A DNA stretch of 64,000 bases from Alentia gelatinosa (Eukaryota > Annelida > Polychaeta > Phyllodocida > Polynoidae): the NCBI GenBank assembly GCA_950022655.1, contig OX465581.1, positions 36,629,300-36,693,299 of the forward strand. The letters are read 5' to 3'. This document shows, in pieces, positions 1-12,800 of this stretch. The position numbers and the translations under genes are program-made. The notes under the pieces were generated by a model. The model was not told where the DNA came from and did no database searches. It saw nothing but the letters and a program-made list of their open reading frames with translations. How positions within the stretch are numbered: the first letter of the stretch is position 1; every line of letters starts with the position of its first letter.

Positions 1-108
1 ATGATTTCATTCGTCCACACTGTGGCGTAATATATTAATACTACCCTCTGTACCAGGTGACCACTCATTCTTCTATTTATTGAGTTGTAGAATGGCATTC
101 TTAATGAT

Positions 109-290
109 TTCTAGGTATATAATAATAAAAAGACATAGTGAGTGTGTCTGAATTACATCTGTTCCTCGATATTTTGGTCAGAAATACTCACCTCATTCTT
201 CGAATTCGGTGAGTATTTCTGACCAAAATATCTCTGAACAGATTCCATTCAGACACACTAACCATGTCTTTCTATATTCCGTCTAGATAT
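109..290. repeat. Foldback palindrome F1
   Basis: Two arms of about 60 bases or more (roughly 131-192 and 208-269) are reverse complements, separated by about 15 bases. The innermost part is nearly perfect: TTTTGGTCAGAAATACTCAC on the left pairs with its complement on the right. The complementarity continues more weakly outward to about 109 and 290. This is the shape of a foldback element or MITE. No coding capacity is visible. Confidence 0.7.
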
Positions 291-1522
291 GTGAAGTGGG
301 AAGTTAATGTGTAGGAGTGAGATTTTCACCTGAATTCATCTCATAGATTTGATCACCACCCCTGTGATATAAAATCAGTAAGAAAAGCTGAACCTTAGGA
401 AAGTCCTCCTTAAGAGGATAGGACCTATAATGGTTGACCAGGGATAAGATCGAACAAACAAAACAAAAAGAGTGTCTGATATGTATCGGTAAAGGGCTGG
501 TTGCACCGACACGGTGGATTTGACATGGTATATCTTGTTATATCTTACAGTGTCGCAATATGTCGTACCGCCATTGTCGCAATACATCGCGCACAATATG
601 TGTGCTTTTTCATGATGTCGTGTGTATAGTTTGGTGTTCCACCACCACGACACCTCCAGCTGCATCCCGCCAAAGATGAATCATCATGCATGTACTTCAA
701 AATAAGTTTCTTGAATGTTCATTCAATATTAATCATTTAGAATCAATCATGATAATATCATTTTCAATCGTATTTGGCCATTGTAGACCTTTTATTTATA
801 GCAGGAGAATACCCACATGGGTCCACTCCTTGTTGAGTGCTACCACCAAAATCCTGTCTTCAAACTGTTAAAACAGGACCTGACAGTTGTCACACTCCCA
901 ACTGTCCCCTCCCCTGAATTTGAGCCTATCTCTTTCCTCTAGGGAAGCAAAGACTCCTATTCATATATCCTTAACAACCCCCAGGTTGAGGTACCACTTT
1001 GGAGGCTTTAGCTGATATTGACACCTGACAGTATCACCTAAATCCCCCAATAAATCGAGCCTGAAGAGTGCCTTGCGGAACCGCTAGGTTGATCCGATCT
1101 TCTCCGAAATTCCGCATTCGATGTCAAACAAAACGGGAAAAAAACCTCCCAATAGCGACATCACACTGTCAACAAACGGTCAGTTACCATACAAAGTGCT
1201 CCGTAGTTACGGTCATCATGGTAGCGAGTGATCTGACTATAAATACTGGCAGCAGACGATCTGCTCCTCACTTCGATGCGGTAGCTCGAGGTGTTTACTT
1301 TGCCACGTTCTATGTATTAATAATATCATTTACCATCAGAAATCATTGTAATAACAAACTTTTAGTGCTAAAAGTACAGGTTAATGGCGAACCATATTAT
1401 TGGTGTAAGTCTACACCGAATTACTGTCACACTTGACAATGCAGTGATGTCTGGAAATAAATATCTTGCAGAAACATTTTTATTGCAATAGATTTGTTAT
1501 TAATCTTGTAGGTGGGTAATAA

Positions 1523-1664
1523 ATACAATAACGAGTGGTTTTGTATACGAGTGACCGTAATATCCTCGTAGTTGACGACGAAAATAGCTAATCGCTCGGA
1601 TATTACTACGCGTCAACCACTCGGATATTACGGCCACTCGTACACAAAACCAGTCATTATTGTG
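1523..1664. repeat. Foldback palindrome F2
   Basis: The left arm (about 1523-1577) and right arm (about 1611-1664) are imperfect reverse complements. For example GAGTGGTTTTGTATACGAGT on the left pairs with the segment near 1636-1655. The loop is about 33 bases. A short open frame crosses it only because one arm mirrors the other. Confidence 0.65.
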
Positions 1665-2835
1665 TATATCGTGTGTGTTGGTGGAACCAGCACTTAACTG
1701 TTTCAACACGGTAAGCCCTAGGTGCTACAATACTGACAAACATATTGGACATTTGCATGTTGCAATACGTTGTTATTTGGCATAGATTGGAATCCAAATG
1801 AAGGTTGTCCAACTTGATGTTTACAATTCCGACGCAGGAGTGTCTGGTCAAGGGTTAGTCGGAGGTGAAGGGTGTGTCCTTCATAGCGGTATTTACCTGG
1901 TCCTACCTCAGCTGTGGTCAGTAGTTAGAGTGGAACAGTTGTTTCTTTTTTCTTTGGCCACAACCTATATCCGGTTCATTTTTTACTCATCTAGTATAAA
2001 CGTATAGATTCGGAAATTAATCCTCCTATGAGTCTAATGGAACATGGATTTTCTCAAAATCCTCTGCAGTGATGGATACCTGTGTTTACTGCCTTAACCG
2101 TTCAATACCTTTAAATGTTTAAGGTATAAGGACCTAGTAGTGTGCTTAAAACTAGCTTTAGGAGCCCAACCACACCAGTACCTGAGGAGTATCTACAAAA
2201 TACATGCGATCCTCTACATCCCTGTACACATATTTACCTCACTGCCAATATTCAGATTTATCCAATTCTGCACACAGTATGATGCCAAATCAAATCTTTG
2301 TTCGACCCACCTTAGTCACTTTATCCTAGGCGTCCTTCTATTATAGAAATGGATCTTTTTATACCGTTTTAAATCATGGATAATTGCTGCACCCATCTAT
2401 AGAGAATTACCAAGTGGATCCTTCCTGGAACCACAAAACTTCCACTCACCTGTCCACAACATTTCTCACCTGTTCTCTGTGGATCTCGCCTCCCTTCTCT
2501 CATACTCTCCGCGCGATACTGGTCACGTGTAGTGTAGTGTCTCCTCATGCACGCCAACCCAATGGGTTTACTTATACTACCATTAATTCTCCCTCTACCT
2601 GTGCTTTTATTATTTAGCGAGTCACCATTGAAAAGGTATGGGGTCACAGTAAACCACTACCCATGGTTCCATATTGTTAGAAACCATAAATAGATACAGA
2701 TGTGAACCTATTGACTACGATCTCAAAACTGTCGATTACTGGAAAATAGTCCGGTTTACCGGAGAAGAAAAATAAGTCCCTATTCATTTACCCTATGATA
2801 TAGCAATTCGTGGGTTTGATTTATTCGAGAACAAG

Positions 2836-2963
2836 CGATAGTTTTGTGGACAGGCGGCTCTGTAAACCAATAAAGATTGGCTTCGTAATACACTTGCGAA
2901 TGCTCGTGTATTACTACGCCTCAAATCCCGTGGTTTACGACCGCCTATCCACAAAACCATCGA
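2836..2963. repeat. Foldback palindrome F3
   Basis: An almost continuous hairpin of about 128 bases. GTTTTGTGGACAGGCGG near 2841 pairs with CCGCCTATCCACAAAAC near 2941, and the inner segments around CGTAATACAC and GTGTATTACTACG also pair. It resembles F2 in places (both contain TATTACTACGC), so the two may be diverged relatives. Confidence 0.65.
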
Positions 2964-3869
2964 CTGTTGTGTACGTCTCTCACGGGGTGCCCGAGTTGTC
3001 GCCGGATTCGGCACGCCAGGCGCCACCAGGGTAGAACCTGAGACGAACGGCCGCTAACGTTTTCCGACAAGTATTAATTAATGAAGACCGAATTAGCCCC
3101 GATTCCATACACTGAGACTAGAGGAGAGATTCCCACTCTAGGACACCGTTATACCAGTATCTCCACCTCTTCTTGTCGCACCCATTCCCCACCCCATCTC
3201 CACCCAACCGAATAAATGACAAGCCGAGTTCATCCCTGGTATCACATTATTTCAACAGGAACCTGGTTCTGTTCTATTTGTGTGGCACAACGGTGCAGGG
3301 AATCAAGTTTTAATGGGCATAGAATTACTTGTGCTGAATTCAACATGAACTGTTCCATTAAAAAACGCAAGGTTAATAGTGAGAACATTTTTCGATAAAT
3401 GGTTTCATGAAATATGCAGAACCTTTGACAGTTTACAATTGTCATTCAATCCGCTGTTATGTTAAATGGAGGAAGATCAATTTCTGGTGACTTGCTTCTG
3501 TGGATAATCCGAATTTGTGAAATATCATTCAATATGTATGATTCCATTTAACAGAATCTGAAACACAAGTAGACTTTATCGAGCATGGAATGAAAACGTC
3601 TCTCCTCGATTCACTTCTCCCTAATGGCATCAGTTTGCGTCTGTTCGGTCCTTAATAGCAGCCTATCGATGGATCAGCAATGCGTAGGTCGCTATCAGTG
3701 TGGACCGGCGATGGCGTACCTGTGATCACATCTGTAATCAATACACCTGTACAGGTGTGGTAAAGCGGTCAGCGGACAGGTAGCAGGCATGGACTCCCCA
3801 TCAGCACACAAAAGGGGCCTCGCCAGGGGAGATCCGGCCTGCTGGCAGTAGTTACGTACGCGCCCACGA

Positions 3870-4075
3870 ACGTCGTACTTGCGGCGGCTGGCTGACGGAA
3901 GATGGTCGGCGGCGGGCGGCGGCGGGCGTTTTCGGGATGCGGGCGGCAGGGGACAGGTGGCGGGTGGCGGCGGGCCTTGGCGGGCGGTGGGAGGTTTCGG
4001 GATGCGGGCGGCAGGGGACGGGCGGCGGGCTGCAGGGGACGGAAGGGGTGACGGGGAGGGGGCATGAAGATGGGC
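3870..4075. repeat. GC-rich duplicated islet
   Basis: A CpG-dense stretch built of two imperfect copies of a unit of roughly 75-80 bases. Each copy contains TTTCGGGATGCGGGCGGCAG. Proline- and arginine-rich frames are open on both strands, which is expected from the base composition and is not evidence of a gene. It could be a CpG-island fragment or a minisatellite. Confidence 0.45.
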
Positions 4076-4399
4076 TGGCCCCGGGGTTCCGCCTGCTGAC
4101 ACAGGGAAATGGTGACGTGAGCGCAACTTTTCCCAGAAGGAGAATGACGCGCGGTGATGTGAAGGCGCAGTGATCGACGCACAGGTAATAAACTAGTCCG
4201 CCTTCCATTCATCCTGCAATAATTCTCCGTCTCTGATCATGGGAGGAGATCAGAAGACAAGGTCGGCCCTGGGCACGGTGTCTGGTTGTTGGGACGTGAT
4301 TAGCTACCGCGACACGATGGGAGAATGCGTAGTGCTGATAATATGCCCCCATAGGTACATACACCACTGGTGTATTAAAAGGGAGGGATGCTGCCCCAC

Positions 4400-4690
4400 C
4401 GCAAGACGCCAGTTTTCATATTTTTCAAACAAAATCTTTGTTTCATTTTCAGTTCATTGAAATATTATTTGCTTGTGTAGAACAACGAGGGAATAAATTT
4501 GGCTTCATGCGCACACAAAAACAATGGTTCAAATCTCCCCCACACACCCCATCCCCATTCCATGGCCAATAATGCTGTCTTTCCCATGTCTTTTTTCTTC
4601 AGTCTCTCTGAGGCAGTAAATTTCACAAGAAAAATATATCCTTTCTTCACGACCCCAACGGACATCCATGTATTACATATAACCTAAGTT
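4400..4690 (+). repeat. SINE-like interspersed repeat, family A copy 1
   Basis: About 290 bases that recur elsewhere in this window. Shared landmarks in order: GTTTCATTTTCAG; CTTGTGTA followed by a short A-rich stretch; a GGTTCAAA-type segment; a CACACACCC-type segment; a segment like TCTCTCTG.GGCAG.AAATT; and a final GACCCCAA.GACATCC. Other copies lie at about 13115-13698 (split), 18234-18508, 42674-42922 and, reversed, 53866-54128 and 54128-54378. No open reading frame is conserved among copies. The class is unassigned. The GGTTCAAA box hints at an RNA polymerase III origin, but no box A is obvious. Confidence 0.6.
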
Positions 4691-5410
4691 TCAGGTGCTG
4701 TGGGTAGGGGTGGGGTCAAGTAGTAAGACGCGTGACTTCTGTGCACCAAGTGGGTTCAATAACGTCTTTGTTGTCACATATCATTTTTGAACACAATCAA
4801 AAATAAGTTGAAACGTTGCGCAGAATAAACCCGTTTTCCTTCCTATCTCGATGTTCTACAACCCCCAATAGAATTACCAAACATTATCAGTTTATCTGTT
4901 TTATTGTGGATTTACCAAAACAACTTGATAACATTTTTCTGTCATTCTCACCTTATAGCCAAATTGGTCATGATATGCCCCTTATTAGTTATCTTCTAAC
5001 ATCCTACACTTCAGTCGTGACCTCCCAGATATCTCTGATAACGAGGGACGGCCGGTCGTTAGGATCATTATAGGCCACTTTGGTAGCCTGGTCGTGAGTC
5101 TCGTGGTAGTCTGGTTACAGGAGCTGCACCTAACACTTCAGTAGTCACAGACGAGGGAAGGTAGCCCAGCAACTTGACAATGCTGGGGAAACATGCAATG
5201 AATATCTGTCCACACACTGCAGCAATATTGTGCTGTAAACCTGTCATAACCTTTTTCTTGCCTCATGGTTTGGTAATCAGGTTAATAAGCGGCCTAAGTT
5301 AAGCTCAATGGAAACCACACCAGAATATTTCCTTGTACAAAATGGTAAACAGACCATCAGCATAGATCATGGAACTCGGTCACCAGGTGCTCGATTGAGT
5401 AATTTGTAAT

Positions 5411-5860
5411 GGTAATCATGTCACATACTTGAGTCATGCAGAGTGGTAATCAGGTCACATACTTGAGTCATGTAGAGTGGTAATCAGGTCAGATAATTGA
5501 GTCATGTAGAGTAGTAATCAGGTCAGATAATTGAGTCATGTAGAGTGGTAATCAGGTCAGATAATTGAGTCATGTAGAGTGGTTATCAGGTCACATACTT
5601 GAGTCATGTGCAGTGGTAAACAGGTCGCACACTTGAGTCATGTAGAGCGATAATCAGGTCACATACTTGAGTCATGTAGAGTGTTAATCAGGTCACATAC
5701 TTGAGTCATGAGTAGTGGTAATCAAGTCACATACTTGAGTCATGTGCAGTGATAATCAGGTCACATAATTGAGTCATGCGCAGTGGTAATCAGGTCACAT
5801 AATTGATTCATGCGCAGTGGTAATCAGGTCACATAATTGAGTCATGCGCAGTGGTAATCA
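5411..5860. repeat. 34-bp minisatellite with AP-1-like heptamers
   Basis: Thirteen tandem units of about 34 bases, each close to GGTAATCAGGTCACAT followed by A.TTGAGTCATG..GAGT. Twelve of the thirteen units keep TGAGTCA, the classical AP-1/TRE heptamer; one has TGATTCA. Units differ by point changes, so the array is not freshly expanded. Regulatory use is an inference. Confidence 0.8.
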
Positions 5861-7679
5861 GTCCAGCTACTAAATTGAAGAGATTTAAACATCACACAAT
5901 CCCTAATCATATCCACGATAAAAAAATGTACTTTGTATATATGCATTATGTTTGGGATTAGGATTATCAGGGATATCGTATTTAGAAATATGAAGTATTG
6001 TGCCGTTAGGAACAGTGTTAAGTACCGTTCACGGTGCTAAAGACTCTACCCCGTAATGTTTGCGCAGGCAGTGCCTATAGTCAACCACTCGATGTCTGCA
6101 CGTTTCAGGCTGCATTGGTAGTTGACAGTTATGATTTATATTTGCTAAAGCAGTCCACTCGGCGACTATTAAATACCAACCTACGCTTTAATGTAATCAT
6201 GCGGCCGTATGCGTACAGCTCTGACATGCATACATCCAAGTTTATTAGAAAATCAACGGTGCGCTACAAGCTAGGCGATGGTTCCTACGTTTCGATACCT
6301 GGTGGCACCCCCGCCTACCCCACTCCCCGTCCTCCTAAATTCACTTTGATGCCATCGATGTGGGTGTTTTTAAGAGGTGCCTACACACCAGGTTGTGGGG
6401 CGTTGGCAAGCACCAGTAATAAGATACGACAGGGAGGAATCCTTTTACCTTTGTCGATGAGGGATTCTGCCGGTGGCCAGGGTTGTCATTTACCTGATTG
6501 ATATCAGAGTGGTTGTGTAGTATTTTACGGCAGTGGCACTGCAGCTCCCTGTCTACACTAGGCATTGAGGTTAGACAGGGGAAATCACACTGATTCAGTA
6601 TTGTTAACCTAGTTCGGGTCAGAGGGTAGTGGCGCTTGACTTTATTCTAGGGAAAATCTGATGTGAATGTCTTGATGGAATACTGTCATATTTTCAAAAT
6701 CCTGTTCAAGGATGCAGGTACTCAGTTTAATTACGGATATCCGAAATTTTAAGATTTTAGTTTACAATGATCAGAATTTCGCAATAATCATATGTAGGCC
6801 CAACACGGATTTACTCCGATCGACCCTGGGAGCACCAGGAGGTCACTGACTTGCCGCCCAAATCAGGATTATTTTTATTTCTAGAAAGTAAATGACTCAT
6901 CTTAAACGGCTGATCTATGTACACATATCCCATATCTCGGAGCATATGTTACTACCAGTCCCGACGCTGTCCAATATTTTTCTCCAGAATAAATTTCCCT
7001 TTTTTTCCCTTTTTAATCAAGACTTGAATCCCTGTCTTTTAAAACTAGGTTTTGATAGCTTGGTGGTGTTACTGTGCTTGGTCATTTCAAAAGTATGTAA
7101 CACGAATTTGTTTGTTTTTTCTACGTCGCCTAGTTGTTGCATCTCCTTCCAGAAATTCCACACACATGATGGTTTTGGTCATTTTAAAAATATGTACAAA
7201 AGAAACTGATGCCGTGACAGTGAGGTAGCTGGCACTACTTAAGCACTACAACAAGAACTGTTGGATATTTTGTATAAAAAAGATAACAGGGTGACCTGGT
7301 TTCCGATTATGCCATTAAAATATGTACTCCTTTAAAAACGCATAATTGAAGAGAAATAGTTGTTTTACAGAGCAAATAGATTTAACCCAAGTGAGAAGAA
7401 AAATCAGTATGAGGATAAGTTTTGATAAGAGTATCATACAAATGATACGGCAGTAAATTCAAGCGACAAAAGGCAGTTGAAACGAGAGATTATTTGGTTA
7501 TTTGTACTGAATGATTGTGTATTTCATGGAAACTGAAGGTAATTCTGGCTGTTAAACGCCGATACAGCGATTAATCTGAAGCAGTTTTTCTTAGTGTACC
7601 ATTATAGCGCTAAACGTTTCTTCTCATTTTAATTAGTCGGTTTTGTTTATCCAAATAATCCTAATCTTTAGATTAGACC

Positions 7680-7815
7680 AGAAGCAGCCTCCTAAGGAGT
7701 TAGGTCATTTATTATAGCTGAGCTTCAAGAGGGTTCCTTTCTCCGAGTGGAGTCAAACCGGTGACAGGCCCCAGTAGGGGCGATAGTGCTGACTACTGCG
7801 CTGTATGTTTTATTT
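7680..7815 (-). repeat. Probable tRNA-derived SINE (minus strand)
   Basis: Read on the minus strand from about 7815, the sequence has a tRNA-like head. A box A-like stretch AGCGCAGTAGTCAGCACTAT lies about 25 bases before a box B-like GGTTTGACTCC. No matching acceptor stem is visible, so a working tRNA gene is unlikely. The 3' boundary is unclear. Confidence 0.45.
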
Positions 7816-9460
7816 TTTTCCTCTGTTTTTTCTGCCGGGTTGCAGGGTTTGCTGGCTCGGTTCACCAGGGCAGCCTCGGCTCATTGTTAGCCCTGGCTTG
7901 TCACTGTAGAGGCACTAAACCATGATGCTGACGTGGATTTCTGCCTCCACCAAGACTAACCTTAGTGTGGTTACAGAGACCTACTATTCTCCTCTCACTG
8001 CTGGATCTATTGAACCTGCATGCACAGCACGTTTATTAATTGTCTAATGGCGTTACCACTATGAGACTATGAGAGTGATTTTTAGTAGAAAGTTCAGCTG
8101 ACTTGAGCTTTCCTCATAAAAGATACAAGTGATATACCGCCGTTATTGGCACTGTTTCTCTGACCACAAAGATTGGCATCGTGATTCTTGTGTGATTCGT
8201 GATCGATTTATCATTTCCCCTCCGTAGCAGATCAATCGTCTCAGGAAATCCAAGATGGACGCCTGCTTGGCAGAGAGTCCGTATTAGCTTGTAAGATTTG
8301 CCTGTGTCGATATAAGCGGGGACGTCGCTGTTGAAATATCCTAATGGAGTAGGCACGATAGACTGTGCAACGTTATCTAACGATTGGTCCCGAGAGGTGA
8401 ATTGCATTTGCGCATGAGAGGCGGGGGTGGTGTGTCGAGTGGGGGCCCGCCCTGCCCACGGTTATAGCTCCGGGCGGGATCCAAGATCCAGTCCAGAGAT
8501 CCAAGCTCGCGTGTGCGCCCAGTGTTATGGCAAACCTGTGCGCCTCATTAGGCCCAAGAACCAAGTGGTGTAAACAATACGCCTAAACCCTGCCGGTCTA
8601 TAGTATAGACGGGAGTGTGCACAGACCGACTGTAATGCTGTAAGGGCCACAAAGGATCGGGCCTATTGACGCTGTGAGTTTAAGTCCATGGGTTTATATA
8701 TGTGTGTGTTTTCGGCTCAATGCATGAAGTAATCGCGGCAGTGTAGCTGGGACTAAATAATTGTATTATAGTACTGCTGTTCATTAGGAGCCTTCAGTGT
8801 TGGAGGACTGCTATCACCTGGAGGACTCTAAAAGGACGGCTGGGGGTGGAAGGTAGGGGTAATGACCCTACCCCCACCCAGCATGTACATGTATACACCC
8901 CGGTGGCGTATGGTGCCTGAATTAATGTAACTTATCGCACATTGCAATATATTGTACATGGCCATCATTACGTGCTACCACCAACACAGGGGACTCACTA
9001 ATCCAAAGCAAATAGCCCGCGGTGCTGGGATTAAGCGTTAAGCGACACGTACCACATATGTGCACCACTTGTATGTGGCTGTATTAACATCTGTAAACCC
9101 GACCCTACTGGAGTCGTCTCCTGGCTGTGCTTACTGTCTATATCACAGACCACAGCGATGACGACGTATATATGCACAGAGAGACCGCGCTTAGGGATGG
9201 AGGCCCTTTAATCCACGCATTACTGGGATTACCGATGGACACGGATTAGCCGTGAAAGTTAGCCTGTGGAGAGAGGTTGGAGAAAGTAGGCTGAGCCTGC
9301 CCACTCAGTGCGTGGTGTGAGTGCACGGGTTGCGTTTACAAAGCCACCGGAGTCAGGGCAGGGATCAGCAGAAAGCTGAGTGGCTGGTACCACTGAGCCT
9401 GACGCTCACGTCTGGCACGAGGAGCAGGCCGCGCACACGGCACCAGAGTGGGCCCCGTGC

Positions 9461-9494
9461 TGGTGGTGGTGGTGGTGGTGGTGGTGGTGGTGGT
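9461..9494. repeat. GGT/TGG microsatellite
   Basis: An uninterrupted trinucleotide run of about 34 bases. It produces poly-Gly, poly-His and poly-Pro frames on the two strands that are not credible genes. Confidence 0.9.
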
Positions 9495-9763
9495 AGAGGT
9501 GGGTTAGTTTGGTGCCCACTGTCATCATACAGACACAGTGGAGGGGCACTGCCAGGACTGCCATCAGCATGACCCACAGCAGGACCCCTGAGGATAGGAT
9601 CCGGGCCAGCGGACCTACCATGGCCTCCAGTGGGTTCTGACACCTACACGATCACCCTCGGATAGAACGGGGTTTGTTGGGTAGGGTGCCACGCCCCCCG
9701 TAACCCACACACCCCCTCCCTCATGTGTACAACAAGGGGTTTGGATCTTAGTGAGTGATTACC

Positions 9764-9805
9764 ATGGATGCTAATACAGAGGATATAATTCCAGAGAAGG
9801 ACCAG
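9764..9805 (+). CDS. Gene A exon 1 (coding part)
   Basis: Fourteen codons, MDANTEDIIPEKDQ, ending in a strong donor CAG|GTAAGA at phase 0. The ATG has a Kozak-like ACCATGG context. The exon is too short to stand alone; the in-phase join to exon 2 supports it. The 5' UTR extends upstream to an unknown start site. Confidence 0.75.
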
Positions 9806-12800
9806 GTAAGATTATCCCGGTGAGCAGGAGGGGGCAGTGCTCATGACGGTGTATTGTATATGTAGCCGTTATAGTATTCAGAGTAATCTGGAGTGGAGAG
9901 ACACGTGGTTATGTGGATGTGGGAATCTCAGACGTGGATATAGTTTTTTCCTACCTGAGTAGGAACTGAAGTCCAGGTAGAGAGGTTTAACCGTCAAGTG
10001 GTCAGTTCCCTGCCAACCCCCTCCCCCGGCCATGCCTCCTTTATTTACCTGTGGGTCACTGCTAGGTGAGTCTCAGCACCACAGTGCTGTACAGTTTAGC
10101 CTTTCTCTATAACCATACTCCTAGCCCTTACAATATCCACGGACTTATACTTGGATTACATGAGTATGGAAATGTGCCACTGGCAATATATATACATCCA
10201 AGTTTAATAATGTATCGTGAGTTGGGATTTTCTCTTCCTACTCTCCCCTAGCACGGGATATATCATGTACTGTCGAGGTGTACAGGAAATAAAGAAAGCA
10301 GTCTGTGGATTTTCAAGATATATTTACAAAAATAAGAATTTATTTATGATTTTTAGATGGCGTGTTTCTGGGTGAATACCAGAGAAGAGTCTTTAATATA
10401 TCCAATGGATTATACCCTAATGTTTCCATTTATCTCACCCCTAGAATAAATGCCCATAGGCTTAACATTGGGAACTCGTTCTCCATGCCCCTACGAGTAT
10501 TGCGGTCCGTTCTCCATGGTGTATATCCTGTGTGTCATCCATCCTTTTAATATGTATAGGGGTGAGATAAATACAGAAAGCAACTCGTTTTGGTCAAAGA
10601 AGTCATTCTGCAACTCGTTTATTGAATGCTAGATGATATTCACTCGGCTGTCGCCTCGTTCATATCACTCCGCATCAAACTCGTGGAGAACGACGACTTT
10701 GACCAAAACTTGTTGGTTTCTTCTTTAGTACTTTCAAACGCACCTGCAATACACACCCTTGAGGGATAAGGAATAAGGGACCTTAAAATAGTCTCCAGAG
10801 AGAGTCTGCACATGTGCTTGCGCCTGAAGTATGTTATACATCACTCTCTATAGCATCGCAGGATGCCGTTGTAAAAATCATTTAGATGACTAATACAAGT
10901 AGGTGTTTCTAAATACCGGGGACGTGTTGGAAGAATACCAATTGTATTTTCTGATTAAGATTAGAAGAAAATGGAAAGGTCAGATTGTAGCATTGAGGTG
11001 AAAGACACGTCTTCAGTATGGCCCAGGGTAAATACTTGGTGACATTAGGTCGAGAGGTTTTTATACTAAGCCTGCTGGCAGGCAGAGACAGGGCGGTGGT
11101 GACATTTCAATGCTGAGACTGAAGAAATGCGGAACTTAACGAAACTGATAATGACAGCTACTGACCAATGCTGCAATGTCAACTTTGGTATGTGAACTAT
11201 TTGCAGAGAGCAAACTAGTAAAAATATCTCTGATAGTGTCATTTCAAACGGGGAATAAGCTCTTTTTGACATTGTAATTGCATTATTGTTACTTTACCAA
11301 AATAACTAAGCGACTAGGAGCTAATGTTGACACTCATCCTGTACATTTATATATGAGCTGCTCAGTAATTTGCTGTTGTGTTCTCATATAAGATATAATG
11401 TATACGCAGTTTAAAAATATCCACAATGTATGCTAAATGTACAATAGCCCCAGACGTGACACATTTGCACTTAAAAAGTTCCCTTTGAGAAAATTACAAT
11501 GGTGCTTTCTGTTCCTTTGCAGAGACGAGAGGCGGAGAAAGAAGAGCGACAGGCCAAGACCGAGGCTCTATTAGAGGTGTGCCACAAGTCACTAGGTAAG
11601 ATCCTTTTTTTATCAAATAGACCTTGATCTAATTGTATGCTGAAATGTTATAGCATGACCTGTGAAGGGCTGCTTTTGCCGGAGGAGGTAGTATAGTATA
11701 TCATCAATATACTACAACTTTGTGATATCATAGAGGAAACTTATGAAAGTCCTTTGTCAGAGCTTGTATCCCATCGAGTTTGACTCGCAAAGTAATTCAC
11801 GCGGCTTCGCCTAGTGAATTATGTAGCGATTCATACAAGATGAGATTGAGCTCTGACCCTAAACTTGAATAGGTTTCTGAATTTATCTCACCCTTCACAT
11901 TGATTAATAGGCTTACATTTGTGACATAATCCCCCATTGAGTATTTTTTCTAAATAGTCAATGGGCGTTGGATACAAGTTCCCAATGTTAAGTCTATGGG
12001 GAAAAATACCAGGGGTGAGTGTAATAACCGCAGAATAGTGCCACTCAATGGTCTTTCTGAACTACAAGAAAAGCAATTTGTGCGAACAAGAGGAGCCCAC
12101 GCGATAAGCGACAGTGTTCCCTATGCTTTGAACACTGATACTTATAGTGTTATTTTCTCTCTCGACCCACGCTTACTCACTCACTCACTCACTCACTCAC
12201 TCACTCACTCACTCACTCACTCACTCACTCACTCACTCACTCACTCACTCACTCACTCACTCACTCACTCACTCACTCACTCACACTCATTCACCCACTC
12301 ACTCACTCACACTCATTCACCCACTCACTCACTCACTCACTCACTCACTCACTCACTCACTCACTCACTCACTCACTCACTCACTCACTCGACTAATACA
12401 CTCACTCAATCAATTAATCACTTATTGTCTAATCACTCCGTCGCTCATTGATTAACCATTCTATCATTCATTCACTTACGTTTTATGACATGTGCCAAGG
12501 TTATCTATTGCTTTACTGCTCATACTTCTCATGAAAATATGTATTGAGCGTGTCTCTCTGGTTATGTATACTGGAAAATCCTCTGTGCTTCGATGATGTA
12601 GGATTAGATGTATATTTGCTTTTCATTTCGCGACCTAGGGAACCACTATAACACACACTACATAACATAAGAAATAGATTCTATCATTCATCGACGTGTT
12701 TCCCATATAAAGTGTACCTAATTCTCTTTGTACATTGATTGATCGTCTGGATTATGGTTTGCATCTAACATCATTTGGACGGAACTAGCGAAAATAAGAG

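Larger units (their letters stand above)
1..9763. other. Non-coding region upstream of gene A
   Basis: I find no supportable coding exon here. The open frames are short, have no splice context and match no motif I know. The region holds three foldback palindromes (about 109-290, 1523-1664 and 2836-2963), a GC-rich duplicated islet (about 3870-4075), one copy of a SINE-like repeat (4400-4690), a 34-bp minisatellite (5411-5860), a probable tRNA-derived SINE on the minus strand (7680-7815) and a GGT microsatellite (9461-9494). The gene A promoter should lie in the last few hundred bases, but I see no clear TATA box or initiator there. Confidence 0.6.

Noticed and set aside
3695..4212. Overlapping Pro/Arg-rich frames on both strands
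   Set aside because: GC-rich duplicated DNA lacks stop codons by composition. No splice sites or conserved motif.
5411..5860. CRISPR-like array
   Set aside because: Units are contiguous, with no unique spacers, in an evidently eukaryotic locus.
6034..6501. 155-codon plus-strand frame
   Set aside because: No recognisable motif, no codon bias against the surroundings and no splice context; best explained as chance.
11996..12455. Two overlapping Thr-His-Ser-Leu frames
   Set aside because: They are translations of an ACTC microsatellite.
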